The notes: a model not told the origin generated them from the sequence alone. 64,000 bases of DNA from Pararobbsia alpina_A (GCF_965118125.1 NZ_OZ221288.1:868001-932000); one strand, 5' to 3'; numbered from the stretch's first letter, positions 37,502-46,273 are shown. Numbers and translations are program-made.

Positions 37502-38401
37502 TCAGCGGCCGTGCGCGCCCGAACCCACCGATTGCAGGCCGCCGTCACCAATGTAGGGAATCAGGCCCAGGCCCCGAATTTTCGCAATCGCATCCGCCGC
37601 GCACGCCCGGTCGGCGGAGTCGCAGTAATCGATGGAAATCACCGGTAAGGCATATCGGTCGCGAACGATCTTCGCTTGGGCAAGCAGCCAGTCACGATCG
37701 GCCGCTGACACATCGACGTAACGCTGGTTTTTCTGATCCCAGCCGTGAAACAGCGATTCAAACGCCACGGCATCGACGATATCGTGCACCTCGGGTAACA
37801 GTTCGAAGCCCCGGTTAAGGATCAGGTACGCACCGGGAAAGCGGGTGTGAATGGCGCGGATGACCGCCACGAGCCCGGCCTGTTGCGCTGCGCGGGCGGC
37901 GTCGGTCGTCGCGACGAGCTGGTACGAGTCGAGCGTATCGAGAAAGAAGCCTCGATACCCCGCGCGCCAGAGCGGCGCGATCATCGTGTTCACGACAAAC
38001 TCGGGCCAACCCTTACTCGTCTGGTCGACGATCGACGATTGCCAGACATCGTTCGCGCCGTGCAGCCAGGCGGCGGGCATCGCCTTGAAGTAGGCACGCG
38101 AAGCGTGGACTTCGCCGATGCTGACATAGGCATACCAGACCGTCGCGGCATGGGCCGAGCCGTCCGCGTCGGCGGCAGCCTGCGCGGACGGTGCCGGCGG
38201 CACGAACCCGTGATCGGGTTCGACGACGGCCGCATCGTATTGGGAGAGTTCGGCCACTGGCGGGTTCGGGCCGTAGTAGAAGGCGATCGACCGCAGCGGC
38301 GCGGCGGTGTCCGCAGGGGTATCGGCGTCCGCCGGACCCGGGCGCAGACAAGCAAACCCGGCCGACAACAAACAGACCAGCATGCGCAACACTCGACCCA
38401 T
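37502..38401 (-). CDS. Stand-alone Pel-type glycoside hydrolase (GH166-like), periplasmic
   Basis: A 299-residue homologue of the PelA N-terminal hydrolase domain, an endo-alpha-1,4-N-acetylgalactosaminidase fold. ATG 38401 gives a signal peptide (MGRVLRMLVCLLSAGFACL); an upstream GTG at 38449 is possible. It keeps the residues expected for activity: VVEPDHG (Glu61, Asp63), FFLDTLDSY (Asp155, Asp158) and FESLFHGWD (Glu215, matching the essential glutamate of characterised PelA hydrolases). It aligns without gaps to the corresponding part of PelA over the HD-x-VDAVAFE and VPVVSIDFC regions. It lies directly upstream of pelA on the same strand, so it probably supplies hydrolase activity to the Pel system in trans. 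Confidence 0.8.
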   Translation of the reverse strand: MGRVLRMLVCLLSAGFACLRPGPADADTPADTAAPLRSIAFYYGPNPPVAELSQYDAAVVEPDHGFVPPAPSAQAAADADGSAHAATVWYAYVSIGEVHASRAYFKAMPAAWLHGANDVWQSSIVDQTSKGWPEFVVNTMIAPLWRAGYRGFFLDTLDSYQLVATTDAARAAQQAGLVAVIRAIHTRFPGAYLILNRGFELLPEVHDIVDAVAFESLFHGWDQKNQRYVDVSAADRDWLLAQAKIVRDRYALPVISIDYCDSADRACAADAIAKIRGLGLIPYIGDGGLQSVGSGAHGR

Positions 38402-38590
38402 CACGACCCATCCCCGTCGCGGCGCGCGAGGCGCGGCCGCAAAACGCACGCTTTGTTGGAAGAGCGCGCATTATGCAGCACCGCGGTGACGCTTGAGGTC
38501 GTGCCCCGTGTCAGTGGGCCGCGCTCGCAGGACGTGCCGAGCCATCGGACGGTCCGGCGACGACGGCCGTCTTCAACATGAAAGCCTTAT

Positions 38591-39001
38591 CTATGTCGAC
38601 GCGCCAGGCGCTGCATCAGCCGCATCCATCTCGGCAAACACCTTCTGTGCGAGGTGAAACGCCGAATTGGCTGCCGGTACGCCGGCATAGATCGCTGTCT
38701 GCAGCAGGACTTCCTTGATCTCGTCGCGCGACACGCCGTTGTTCCGCGCGGCGCGCAGATGCAGCGCGAGCTCTTCGGTGCGGTTCAGCGCGACCATCAT
38801 CGCGATCGTAATCAGGCTGCGCGTGTGGCGCGGCAACCCCGGGCGCGTCCAGATCTCGCCCCACGCATACCGCGTGATGAGGTTTTGAAACTCCTCGTTG
38901 AGCGGCGTCAGGTTGGCGAGCGACCGGTCGACGTGCGCGCTGCCGAGTACCGCGCGCCGGACGTCGAGCCCTGCGTCATAGCGTTCGTCTTCAGTCATCA
39001 C
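38591..39001 (-). CDS. pcaC: 4-carboxymuconolactone decarboxylase
   Basis: Converts 4-carboxymuconolactone to 3-oxoadipate enol-lactone in the protocatechuate branch of the beta-ketoadipate pathway. The 136-residue length and the sequence are typical: RYDAGLDVRRAVLG-x-AHVDRSLAN at the start, YAWGEIWTRPGLPRHTRSLITIAM in the middle and GVSRDEIKEVLLQTAIYAGVPAAN near the end. It lacks the CxxC of the AhpD relatives, as expected for PcaC. Its ATG overlaps the pcaD stop (ATGATGA), so it is co-translated as the last gene of the pcaB-pcaD-pcaC set. Confidence 0.93.
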   Translation of the reverse strand: MMTEDERYDAGLDVRRAVLGSAHVDRSLANLTPLNEEFQNLITRYAWGEIWTRPGLPRHTRSLITIAMMVALNRTEELALHLRAARNNGVSRDEIKEVLLQTAIYAGVPAANSAFHLAQKVFAEMDAADAAPGAST

Positions 39002-39786
39002 GCCTCCGCCAGGAAATCGAGCACCGTCTTGTTGAACGCCTCGGGCAACTCGATGTTCGAGATATGCGACGCGTCGAACTCGACATAGCGCGCGCCGGCG
39101 ATCGACGCTGCGAGTTCCTTGCCCTGCTCCGGCGTCGCAGCGACATCGTGCGTGCCGGCGATGACCAGCGCACGCGCACGGATGTTATGCGTTTCGCCGC
39201 GCAGATCGGCGATACGCAGCGCGTCGCAGTTCGACGCATACCCCTCGTTGTCGGTATGCACGAACACATCGCGGATCTGGCCATACATCAGCGGCTCGCG
39301 TTCGACGAAGGCCTGTGTGAACCAGCGCGGCAGCACGGCGTCGGCGAGCGCCGCCATACCGCCATTGCGGGCCTTGTCAGCACGCGGTCCCCAGACCTCG
39401 TCCGAGCCGATCTTCGCGGCCGTGTTCGACAGCACGATGCGGTCGAAGCGATCCGGATAGCGTGCCGCGAGCGTGACACCCGTCAGGCCGCCCATCGAAA
39501 TGCCGCAGAAATGCGTGCGCGCGATCGACAGCGCGTCGAGCAGACCGAGCACGTCGCCGGTCAGCTGTTCGATCGTGTAGCTGCCCTTGGGCGCATCGGA
39601 ATGGCCGTGGCCGCGCGTGTCATAGCGCAACACGCGATAGCGCGAGGCAAAGTCCGCAAGCTGCGGCGTCCACATCGAGACATCCGCGCCCAGCGAATTC
39701 GAAAACACGATCCACGGGGCATCGGTGTTATGGGCTCCGTCGATCCGGTAGTGGATCTGAACGCCCTTGACGCTGACATACGGCAT
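38998..39786 (-). CDS. pcaD: 3-oxoadipate enol-lactonase
   Basis: Alpha/beta-hydrolase that opens the enol-lactone to 3-oxoadipate. Start at 39786 (MPYVSVKGVQIHYRIDG); upstream in-frame ATGs would add unlike residues. Family features: IVFSNSLGADVSMW oxyanion region, nucleophile Ser in FCGISMGGLTG, acid Asp in IAGTHDVATP and the final His in ASHISNIE. 262 residues, the usual size. It lies 13 bp after pcaB and overlaps pcaC. Confidence 0.93.
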   Translation of the reverse strand: MPYVSVKGVQIHYRIDGAHNTDAPWIVFSNSLGADVSMWTPQLADFASRYRVLRYDTRGHGHSDAPKGSYTIEQLTGDVLGLLDALSIARTHFCGISMGGLTGVTLAARYPDRFDRIVLSNTAAKIGSDEVWGPRADKARNGGMAALADAVLPRWFTQAFVEREPLMYGQIRDVFVHTDNEGYASNCDALRIADLRGETHNIRARALVIAGTHDVAATPEQGKELAASIAGARYVEFDASHISNIELPEAFNKTVLDFLAEA

Positions 39787-39799
39787 AAGTGAGCTCTCT

Positions 39800-41176
39800 T
39801 TACGGCTGGAAGGCTTCATGAAGGGCCAGCGCAGCATCGACCAGCGCATGGGCCTGGCCGACATAGTGCGCCGGATCGAGAAGGTGTTCGAGCTGCGTCG
39901 CGTCGAGATGACGCGTCACGTCGGGCGTCGCCGAGAGCACGTCGAGCAAGGTGCGGCCTTCGGCAATCGCGCGCTTCGAGCATTGCTCGACGAGATGATG
40001 CGCGTCGAGGCGTCCGATCGCGTCACCGAGTGCGAGCATCACGGCTTCGCCAAGAATCAGGCCGTGCGTGATGTCGAGATTGGCGGCGAGTCGGCCCGTG
40101 TTGACTTCAAGTCCGCCGACCATGTCACGGATCTGCACGAGGGCACCGCCCGTCAGACGCGCAAGATCGGGCAGTGCTTCCCATTCGGCCTGCCATCCGC
40201 CGAGCGCGCGTTCATGTTCCTGAACCATGCCTGCAAACACGGTGGCAACGAGCCCGGGGGCGCGCGTGGCCGCCGTCAATACCGCTGCACAACCCACGGG
40301 GTTGCGCTTGTGCGGCATCGTCGACGAACCGCCCTTGCCTGCCCCGGCCGGTTCTGCCAATTCGCCGATTTCGGTCTGCATCTGCAGCGAGATATCGCGC
40401 GCGATCTTGCCGAGTGTGCCGGTCAGCATGCCGAGGAATCCCGCTGTCTCCGCGATGCGATCGCGTTGGGTATGCCAGGGCAATGCCGGCACGGCGAGGT
40501 CGAGGTCGCGTGCGAGTGAAGCCGCGACTGCGGGCGCGGCATCGCGCAAGCTGGCAAGCGTGCCGGCCGCCCCACCGAACTGAATCACCAACACGCGTTC
40601 GCGTAACGCACGCAGACGTTCACGGTGACGTGTGAGTGCATCGAGCCATTGCGCAAACTTCAGACCGAGCGTGATCGGCAGCGCTTGTTGAAGCCACGTG
40701 CGTCCGATCATCGGCGTTTCGCGGTGCGCCCGGGCCTGCATCGACAACGCATCGCACGTCAGACGCAGATCGATCTCGAGCTGCGTGAAGGTCGCATGCA
40801 GCTGAAGCACCAGACCTGTATCGATGATGTCCTGGCTCGTCGCGCCCCAATGCACGTATTTCGCCGCTTCCGTGTCCACCTTGCGAACATTTGCAGTCAG
40901 CAGTTTGACAAGCGGGATCGCGAGGTTGCCGCCCGACGCGGCACCTGTCATCAGGGCATGCGCATCGATCTGGCTGGCGTCGCAGGCCGCGACAATCGCA
41001 GGCACGGCATCATGAGGAATGACGCCGTGTTCGGCAGACGCACGCGCAAGTGCCGCTTCGACGTCGAGCATGCGCTGCACCGTGGCTTGAGGCGACCAGA
41101 CCGCATTCATCGACGCGGTGCCGCAGATCAGGTCGGTCAGTCGACCCGTTGCTTCGAACTTCGAATCGGCGCTCAA
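39800..41176 (-). CDS. pcaB: 3-carboxy-cis,cis-muconate cycloisomerase
   Basis: Fumarase/aspartase-superfamily enzyme that lactonises 3-carboxymuconate. Marks: ICGTASMNAVWS near the start, HWGATSQDIIDTGL near residues 105-118, and the superfamily signature GKGGSSTMPHKRNPVGC near 280. The start is uncertain. A TTG at 41176, with GGGAG upstream, gives the usual short N-terminus; ATG 41254 would add a 26-residue non-family extension. It lies 219 bp after pobA and 13 bp before pcaD. Confidence 0.9.
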   Translation of the reverse strand: MSADSKFEATGRLTDLICGTASMNAVWSPQATVQRMLDVEAALARASAEHGVIPHDAVPAIVAACDASQIDAHALMTGAASGGNLAIPLVKLLTANVRKVDTEAAKYVHWGATSQDIIDTGLVLQLHATFTQLEIDLRLTCDALSMQARAHRETPMIGRTWLQQALPITLGLKFAQWLDALTRHRERLRALRERVLVIQFGGAAGTLASLRDAAPAVAASLARDLDLAVPALPWHTQRDRIAETAGFLGMLTGTLGKIARDISLQMQTEIGELAEPAGAGKGGSSTMPHKRNPVGCAAVLTAATRAPGLVATVFAGMVQEHERALGGWQAEWEALPDLARLTGGALVQIRDMVGGLEVNTGRLAANLDITHGLILGEAVMLALGDAIGRLDAHHLVEQCSKRAIAEGRTLLDVLSATPDVTRHLDATQLEHLLDPAHYVGQAHALVDAALALHEAFQP

Positions 41177-41395
41177 GGAATCGCGACTCCCATTGATGTC
41201 ATGTTCCGGAGACGCACTATACGCAGAAGTGTCGCGCAGCTCAGCGTAGATCATTGCTTCGCTGCATGCCCACAAACTCGCCGCCTGAGGGCGAGTTCAT
41301 AACGCTCACGTGAACGTCGTCGGCGACGATGCGTATCGATGACAACGCGTGCGGTCTGCGAACATTGACGCCGACATTTACCGGCTTATGCCGAC

Positions 41396-42601
41396 TCAGG
41401 CCGCTTTGCCAAGCACACGTGGTTCGGGTGCGAACGGCAAACCGACATAGTTCTCCGCAAGCGCACGCGCAGCTGCCTCCGATGAAGACACGTACTTTAA
41501 CTCGGACATCTTCAAACGGTTAACAAAAGGCGTGTCGTCAAACGAAGGATGCAGCATGTTCGTCATGAAGTACGAGAAATGCTCGGCGCGCCACACGCGT
41601 TCGAGGCAATCCGCCGAATAGCGATCGAGCAGATCGTCGCGGCTCTCGTTATAGCGCGCTGCCAGTGCCCTGGACAGCATGCGCACATCTGCGACGGCGA
41701 GGTTCATACCCTTCGCGCCGGTTGGCGGCACGATATGCGCGGCATCGCCCGCCAGGAACAGACGACCGTATTGCATCGGCTCCGTCACGAAGCTGCGCAT
41801 CGGCGTCACGCTCTTCTGCGTGATCTTGCCGCGCGTCGGCTTCCAGCCCACATCGTTTTCGAAGCGCGTCTCGAGTTCGTTCCAGATGCGGTCGTCGGAC
41901 CACGCGTCGAGATTCTCATCGGGCTGGCATTGCAGATACAGTCGCGTGACCGTCGGTGAGCGCATGCTGAACAACGCAAAGCCGCGTTCGTGATGCGCAT
42001 ACACAAGTTCGTCGCACGACGGCGCCGCGTCGGCGAGGATGCCAAGCCATGCATACGGGTACACCCGCTCGTACGTACGCAGCACGTCAGCCGGGATCGC
42101 CTGACGCGAGATGCCATGGAACCCGTCGCAGCCCGCGACATAGTCGCATTCGATCGTGTGCTCGACACCGTCGTGCGTATATCGAACGCTCGGATGATCG
42201 GTCTTCACATCGTGCAGCGACACGTCCGTGACGTCGAAGTAAAGCTTGTGATGATGCGTATCGGCTGCAGCAATCAGGTCACGCACGACTTCGTGCTGGC
42301 CGTAGACCGTGATCGCACGGCCACCCGTGAGCTTGCTCATGTCGATCCGGTGACGGCGACGGTCGAACAGCAGCTCGATGCCGTGGTGCACGAGTCCTTC
42401 GTTGCGCATGCGTTCGCCGAGCCCGGCTTCATTGAGCGTGTCGACAGTACCTTGCTCGAGCACGCCCGCACGCACGCGGTTTTCGCAGTACTCGCGCGAA
42501 CGCATTTCGACGACGACGCAGTCGATACCTTGAATTCGCAGCAAATGAGAAAGCAGCAGTCCGGCCGGACCGGCCCCGACGATGGCGACCTGAGTACGCA
42601 T
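41396..42601 (-). CDS. pobA: 4-hydroxybenzoate 3-monooxygenase
   Basis: FAD- and NADPH-dependent hydroxylase that makes protocatechuate. 401 residues from ATG 42601, with AGGAG 10 bases upstream. It has VGAGPAGLLLSHLL (FAD dinucleotide fold), the ENRVRAGVLEQGTVD substrate/FAD block, the CDGFHGISR (DG) motif near 160 and the second FAD motif GDAAHIVPPTGAKGMN near 286-301. The order and length match PobA closely. It is divergent from a LysR gene, and followed by pcaB, so 4-hydroxybenzoate is funnelled into the protocatechuate route. Confidence 0.95.
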   Translation of the reverse strand: MRTQVAIVGAGPAGLLLSHLLRIQGIDCVVVEMRSREYCENRVRAGVLEQGTVDTLNEAGLGERMRNEGLVHHGIELLFDRRRHRIDMSKLTGGRAITVYGQHEVVRDLIAAADTHHHKLYFDVTDVSLHDVKTDHPSVRYTHDGVEHTIECDYVAGCDGFHGISRQAIPADVLRTYERVYPYAWLGILADAAPSCDELVYAHHERGFALFSMRSPTVTRLYLQCQPDENLDAWSDDRIWNELETRFENDVGWKPTRGKITQKSVTPMRSFVTEPMQYGRLFLAGDAAHIVPPTGAKGMNLAVADVRMLSRALAARYNESRDDLLDRYSADCLERVWRAEHFSYFMTNMLHPSFDDTPFVNRLKMSELKYVSSSEAAARALAENYVGLPFAPEPRVLGKAA

Positions 42602-42720
42602 GGTGTTGTCTCCTGAACCCGTGATGACGAGATGCGCTGTTGTCGCGCTTATTCGTTGGATGCAGTCGATTCTCCATGGAATCCGCACTATTCGGAACAG
42701 CGATTTTAGAGATAAGCTCT

Positions 42721-42735
42721 ATTCGCTAAAGCGAT
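42721..42735. promoter_or_regulatory. LysR-type operator between pobA and the divergent regulator
   Basis: ATTCGCTAAAGCGAT is a near-perfect inverted repeat and contains TTCGC-N3-GCGA, fitting the T-N11-A rule (T42722, A42734). It lies 14 bp before the LysR start and about 120 bp before pobA. Confidence 0.55.
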
Positions 42736-42748
42736 AGTGAGCGCGACC

Positions 42749-43672
42749 ATGGAACACCTGGACCTGAACCTGATTCCCTATCTTGTTGCGATGGACGAGA
42801 AGCGCAGCGTGAGCCGGGCGGCGCGGCTGCTTGGCGTGAGCCAGCCGCGTGTGAGTTCGGCGCTCGGCCGGCTGCGCGAGTACTTCAACGACCCGTTATT
42901 TGTACGCACCGCGCGCGGCATGCAGCCCACACCGAGGGCCGAGGCGCTGGTGCCCGCTGCGCGCGAGGCACTCGAGCGGATTCAGAAAGGGATGGTCGAG
43001 ACGCAGCAATTCGATCCGGCCACGACGAGCGATATGTTTTCGATCGCGCTGTCCGATGTCGGGGAGATTGTGTTTTTGCCGCGGTTGCTGCGCGCGTTTG
43101 CGGAACTCGCGCCGGGTGCGCGGCTGCGTTCAGTCTCGTTGCCGCCGTCCGACATCGAGCGAGGGATCGAAGCGGGTGATGTGGATCTTGCCGTCGGTTA
43201 TTTCCCCGACCTCGGCGGCAATAACTTCTTTCAGAAGCGGCTTTTTACGCACCGGTTTATTTGCCTCATGCGCAGCGATCACCCGCTGAGATCGCAAAAG
43301 CTGACACTCGAACGCTTTATGCGTTGCGGCCATGCGGTCGTACGCGCGGAAGGACGCAGTCAGGAAGTGCTCGAAAACTATCTCGAACGCAAACGGATCC
43401 GGCGGCGCGCGGTGCTCGAGACATCGCACTTCATGAGTCTGCCTTTTATTCTGGCGAAGACCGATCTGATCGCGACGGTGCCTCATGCGATCGGTTACGC
43501 CTACGTGGCTGAGCACGCATCGATCGCGCTCGCCGAACCCCCGTTCGAGTTACCGCGCTTCGACCTCAAGCAGCACTGGCATCGCAAGTTCAACAACGAC
43601 CCGCGTGTAACGTGGCTGCGCGGGCTCGTGTCGAGCTTGTTCAACGATGAAGAAGATGAGTGGCCGAAATAG
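42749..43672 (+). CDS. LysR-family regulator, probable pobA/pca regulator
   Basis: A 307-residue LTTR from ATG 42749 (an upstream GTG at 42737 is possible). The winged HTH reads LNLIPYLVAMDEKRSVSRAARLLGVSQPRVSSALGRLREYFNDPLF, with the variant YLVAMDE opening seen in the NodD/PcpR-like group that controls aromatic catabolism. The C-terminal co-inducer domain includes DIERGIEAGDVDLAVGYFP. Its divergence from pobA across 147 bp, with a T-N11-A palindrome between, predicts autoregulation and activation of pobA by 4-hydroxybenzoate or a pathway intermediate. Confidence 0.85.
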   Translation: MEHLDLNLIPYLVAMDEKRSVSRAARLLGVSQPRVSSALGRLREYFNDPLFVRTARGMQPTPRAEALVPAAREALERIQKGMVETQQFDPATTSDMFSIALSDVGEIVFLPRLLRAFAELAPGARLRSVSLPPSDIERGIEAGDVDLAVGYFPDLGGNNFFQKRLFTHRFICLMRSDHPLRSQKLTLERFMRCGHAVVRAEGRSQEVLENYLERKRIRRRAVLETSHFMSLPFILAKTDLIATVPHAIGYAYVAEHASIALAEPPFELPRFDLKQHWHRKFNNDPRVTWLRGLVSSLFNDEEDEWPK

Positions 43673-43832
43673 GCGGGCACACCGACGTGAGACGACAGCC
43701 CCCAGTCCCGTCAGGCGGCGCTGGCACGAGCCGGGAATCACGCTAGCTCTACATCTCGCGAGTCACCGGCTTACGCCATGGATGCCGATTCCCGGCGACG
43801 CTTCGTTACGCTGTGCGTGCGCACTGGATTCT

Positions 43833-44387
43833 TTATTGCAGATTGCCCCAGCGCGACACCGCCGGTTCCGCTGAGGCCCATCGCCATCCGTCCTGCTGTT
43901 TGCAGGCCGAGGCGATAAACCAGTCTTCCTTCGAGTCCGGCTTGTCGCCGTCGACCACGGAGAACGCGAATTCACGGCACGTCACGAGCGCCGTGTTGAA
44001 TTCGCGCAGCACGCGAACTTCGCCGTGCCCGTTTTCGACGGGCAAAGTATGTTTGACGCGCCAGGGCTGGGTGTCGCCGACCGGCTCCGTGCTTGCCGCG
44101 ACGACGATGGCGTTTTGCTGATCGGCATGGAGCGACTTCATTTCGCGCGCGACCACTTCATCCGTGGCCGCCTGCACGGCGATACCCACGCCGATGCCGA
44201 TCGCAGGGTTCGTGGTCACCACGCCCGTTGCGACGCCTGCCGCCGCACCTGCCGCTGCGCCGATCGATGCACAACCGCTGACGAGCGCGGCACTCGAAGC
44301 GATGGCGAGCGCCAGCATCAGGCGCATCGACACGACCCGTCGCGCCACGCGCGAGCGTCGTCGTCCGGTCGTCACGAGCGCCGTCAT
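43833..44387 (-). CDS. Lipoprotein with glycine-zipper segment, paralogue of the gene upstream
   Basis: A 184-residue product from ATG 44387, which overlaps the preceding stop (ATGA). A lipoprotein signal ends in LVSGC (Cys39). It is followed by an Ala/Gly-rich membrane-active segment (IGAAAGAAAGVATGV and IGIGVGIAVQ). The C-terminal half is similar to the upstream gene: a conserved cysteine in LVTCREFAFSVVD and the ending WRWASAEPAVSRWGNLQ. Two conserved cysteines in the mature part may pair. I do not recognise a named family; function unknown. Confidence 0.65.
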   Translation of the reverse strand: MTALVTTGRRRSRVARRVVSMRLMLALAIASSAALVSGCASIGAAAGAAAGVATGVVTTNPAIGIGVGIAVQAATDEVVAREMKSLHADQQNAIVVAASTEPVGDTQPWRVKHTLPVENGHGEVRVLREFNTALVTCREFAFSVVDGDKPDSKEDWFIASACKQQDGWRWASAEPAVSRWGNLQ

Positions 44388-44941
44388 TGCAGCGCGCCCC
44401 AGCGTGCTGTCGCGGGTTCGGCCGCGGCCCATTTCCATTTGTCGCCATCGCGGCAGACCGACGCCACGTAGAACGCGCTCTGAGCTGGGTGGTCCTTCGT
44501 CGCGTCCTGATCGACGGAGAACACAATCTCCTTGCATTCGAGCTTGCCCGTGCTGATCACGCGGCTCACGGTCACACGGCCCTTCTCGTCAGGCTCGAGC
44601 GGGAATGAATGTACGGAGTCATAGTTCCCGATGCCGCCGACGGCCAGCGGACCCGCGGCTGCGGCAATCGTCTCTTGCGTGTGGGTATGCACGACGCGCT
44701 CGGAGTACTGCACGCCTGCCTTCGCGGCAGCCACCGCGCCGAGACCAATACCCGTCGCCACCGCGGCGTTGCTCGTCACCCCACCGGCAACCGCCGCGCC
44801 CACGATACCCGCACCTGCGGTTGCGCTTTCACCATAAAGCGAGCTGCAACCCGTAAGGCTGGCGCAAGCCAGCGCGCCCACAACAAGCGCAGCAAGTGCC
44901 ACGGCGTTCGAATGGCGCCGCTCAATCATCCTGGACATCAT
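44384..44941 (-). CDS. Lipoprotein with glycine-zipper segment, first of a coupled pair
   Basis: A 185-residue product from ATG 44941 (GGAAG just upstream; ATG 44938 equally possible). The lipobox is SLTGC (Cys32). An Ala/Gly/Val zipper region follows (AGAGIVGAAVAGG and GIGLGAVAAAKAG). The C-terminal part is paralogous to the next gene: KLECKEIVFSVDQD and WKWAAAEPATARWGALQ. The two genes are translationally coupled. Outer-membrane anchoring is inferred from the absence of Asp after the lipid-bearing Cys. No known family assigned. Confidence 0.65.
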   Translation of the reverse strand: MMSRMIERRHSNAVALAALVVGALACASLTGCSSLYGESATAGAGIVGAAVAGGVTSNAAVATGIGLGAVAAAKAGVQYSERVVHTHTQETIAAAAGPLAVGGIGNYDSVHSFPLEPDEKGRVTVSRVISTGKLECKEIVFSVDQDATKDHPAQSAFYVASVCRDGDKWKWAAAEPATARWGALQ

Positions 44942-45237
44942 GTCTTCCTTCGTTTCCCCCGACCGCCCGCGATTCTGAAGCAAGTACTTCAGGGGTGAGC
45001 CATGAAATTTTGAAAGAAATTGAAAAATGAGAGGACAACTAGAGAAATTCTTGAATAGCGATGCAGGCGAAGTAGCAAATCTTGTGCTTCGTCGAGAGTT
45101 CTGGACATGCCGCCTCAGATCGCTCTGAAAGACCGTCAATAGGTCTTCGCTCAACGATCGAAATCTGAAAGCCAGACTTTCGCCCGATATCTAAAGTCCT
45201 CTCAATATGTTTTCGAGGACGGCTTCAGGAGGTTTTT

Positions 45238-45441
45238 ATGGCTTTGAACGAATCGAATGCACGCCGCAAACAACTCATCGCGATGAAGGAGAGGACCCTG
45301 CAAATGATCCTTCAACGTATCAACGAGGCCGCGGCGAGAGGGCGATTTGACGGAGTCGTAGTGGGTACCGCCGCCATCATTCCTGCCCGTGGATTCCACA
45401 ACCGTGGCACAGACGCGACCGATCCTCGCCCTATTGACTGA
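45238..45441 (+). CDS. Small protein, copy 1 of a tandem triplicate
   Basis: 67 residues from ATG 45238 with a perfect AGGAGG ribosome site five bases upstream. The first 40 residues (MALNES..., ERTLQMILQRINEAAARGRFDG) align with the two following genes; the C-terminus differs. The shared region looks like one amphipathic helix followed by a short turn. No cysteine, signal or membrane helix. Unknown family. Confidence 0.6.
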   Translation: MALNESNARRKQLIAMKERTLQMILQRINEAAARGRFDGVVVGTAAIIPARGFHNRGTDATDPRPID

Positions 45442-45548
45442 CAGTCGAGTCGGCACGAATTCAGGCATCAATGGCAATACCCCCAAGGCGAGGTCGATAG
45501 CATCAAGGCGCGTCGAGTTTTCGAGACATTGAATCGAAGGAGGCTTCC

Positions 45549-45830
45549 ATGGCTATGAACGAATCGAGCGCGCTGCACAAGCAACTGCTCGCGATAGAGG
45601 AACGAGCTCTGCAAACGATTCTTCGCCGTGTACAGGAAGCGGCAGAGAGAGGGCAATTTGACGGGATCGTGGCCAAGAGCTTCGTCGTGACCATGGACAA
45701 GTTTCAGACAATGAGGCCCGACGGACAGTCGGCGACACGTTCAAACGTAAAGTGTGCGATCGAGAGCCTTGGCACGAAAATCGGCATCAATGGCACGCCC
45801 CGTGATTCTGAACCACCGTCGCGGAATTGA
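45549..45830 (+). CDS. Small protein, copy 2 of a tandem triplicate
   Basis: 93 residues from ATG 45549 with AAGGAGG upstream. It shares MAMNES-x-ALHKQLLAIEER and LQTILRRVQEAAERGQFDGI with copies 1 and 3. Its last 30 residues are read out of sequence that lies between genes in the other copies (the GGCACGAA...GGCATCAATGGCA element), so this copy has gained a longer C-terminus by losing an earlier stop. It lies 107 bp after copy 1. Unknown function. Confidence 0.6.
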   Translation: MAMNESSALHKQLLAIEERALQTILRRVQEAAERGQFDGIVAKSFVVTMDKFQTMRPDGQSATRSNVKCAIESLGTKIGINGTPRDSEPPSRN

Positions 45831-45881
45831 GCGTGCTGGTTCGCTGCGTCGCCCGCACATCCCTAGACGAAGGAGGCTTCC

Positions 45882-46088
45882 ATGGCTTCGAACGAATTAC
45901 ACACACTCCACCCGCATCTCATTGCACTCGAACAACAGGTTCTGCGAACGATCCTTCGACGTATCAACGAAGCCGCGGCAAGAGGGCAATTTGATGGAAT
46001 CGTCGTGAAAACCGCCGCCATTCGAATGAAGGACGACTTTAGCGACGAAATGGCCGATGTCGATTCGGTGTTGCGCGCAATGGGCTAG
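45882..46088 (+). CDS. Small protein, copy 3 of a tandem triplicate
   Basis: 68 residues from ATG 45882 with the same GAAGGAGGCTTCC leader as copy 2. The N-terminal half (LRTILRRINEAAARGQFDGIVVKTAAI) is closest in its core to copy 1; the acidic C-terminus (DDFSDEMADVDSVLRAMG) is its own. The three copies repeat at 311 and 333 bp intervals on one strand, followed by the DUF1272 gene. Unknown function. Confidence 0.6.
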   Translation: MASNELHTLHPHLIALEQQVLRTILRRINEAAARGQFDGIVVKTAAIRMKDDFSDEMADVDSVLRAMG

Positions 46089-46273
46089 CTTCGAGATCTG
46101 ACCCGGGTAGCTGCGTCCGGTCCGCTTCAAAACGGACTGACACGCGAGTTGGCACGAATATCGGGAACCTTGGCAATACTCCCTTGGGGTGGACGTTACG
46201 ATCGAAGTGCGTCGAGTTCAAAAGGGTTGAACCCGTTGTACTTCGATTCGCATCCACCTTAGGGAGACCTCCG

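Noticed and set aside
45202..46130. Minus-strand frames of 62-94 codons opposite the triplicated small genes
   Set aside because: They resemble each other only because the genes on the other strand are duplicated. They lack ribosome sites, while the plus-strand frames have perfect ones.
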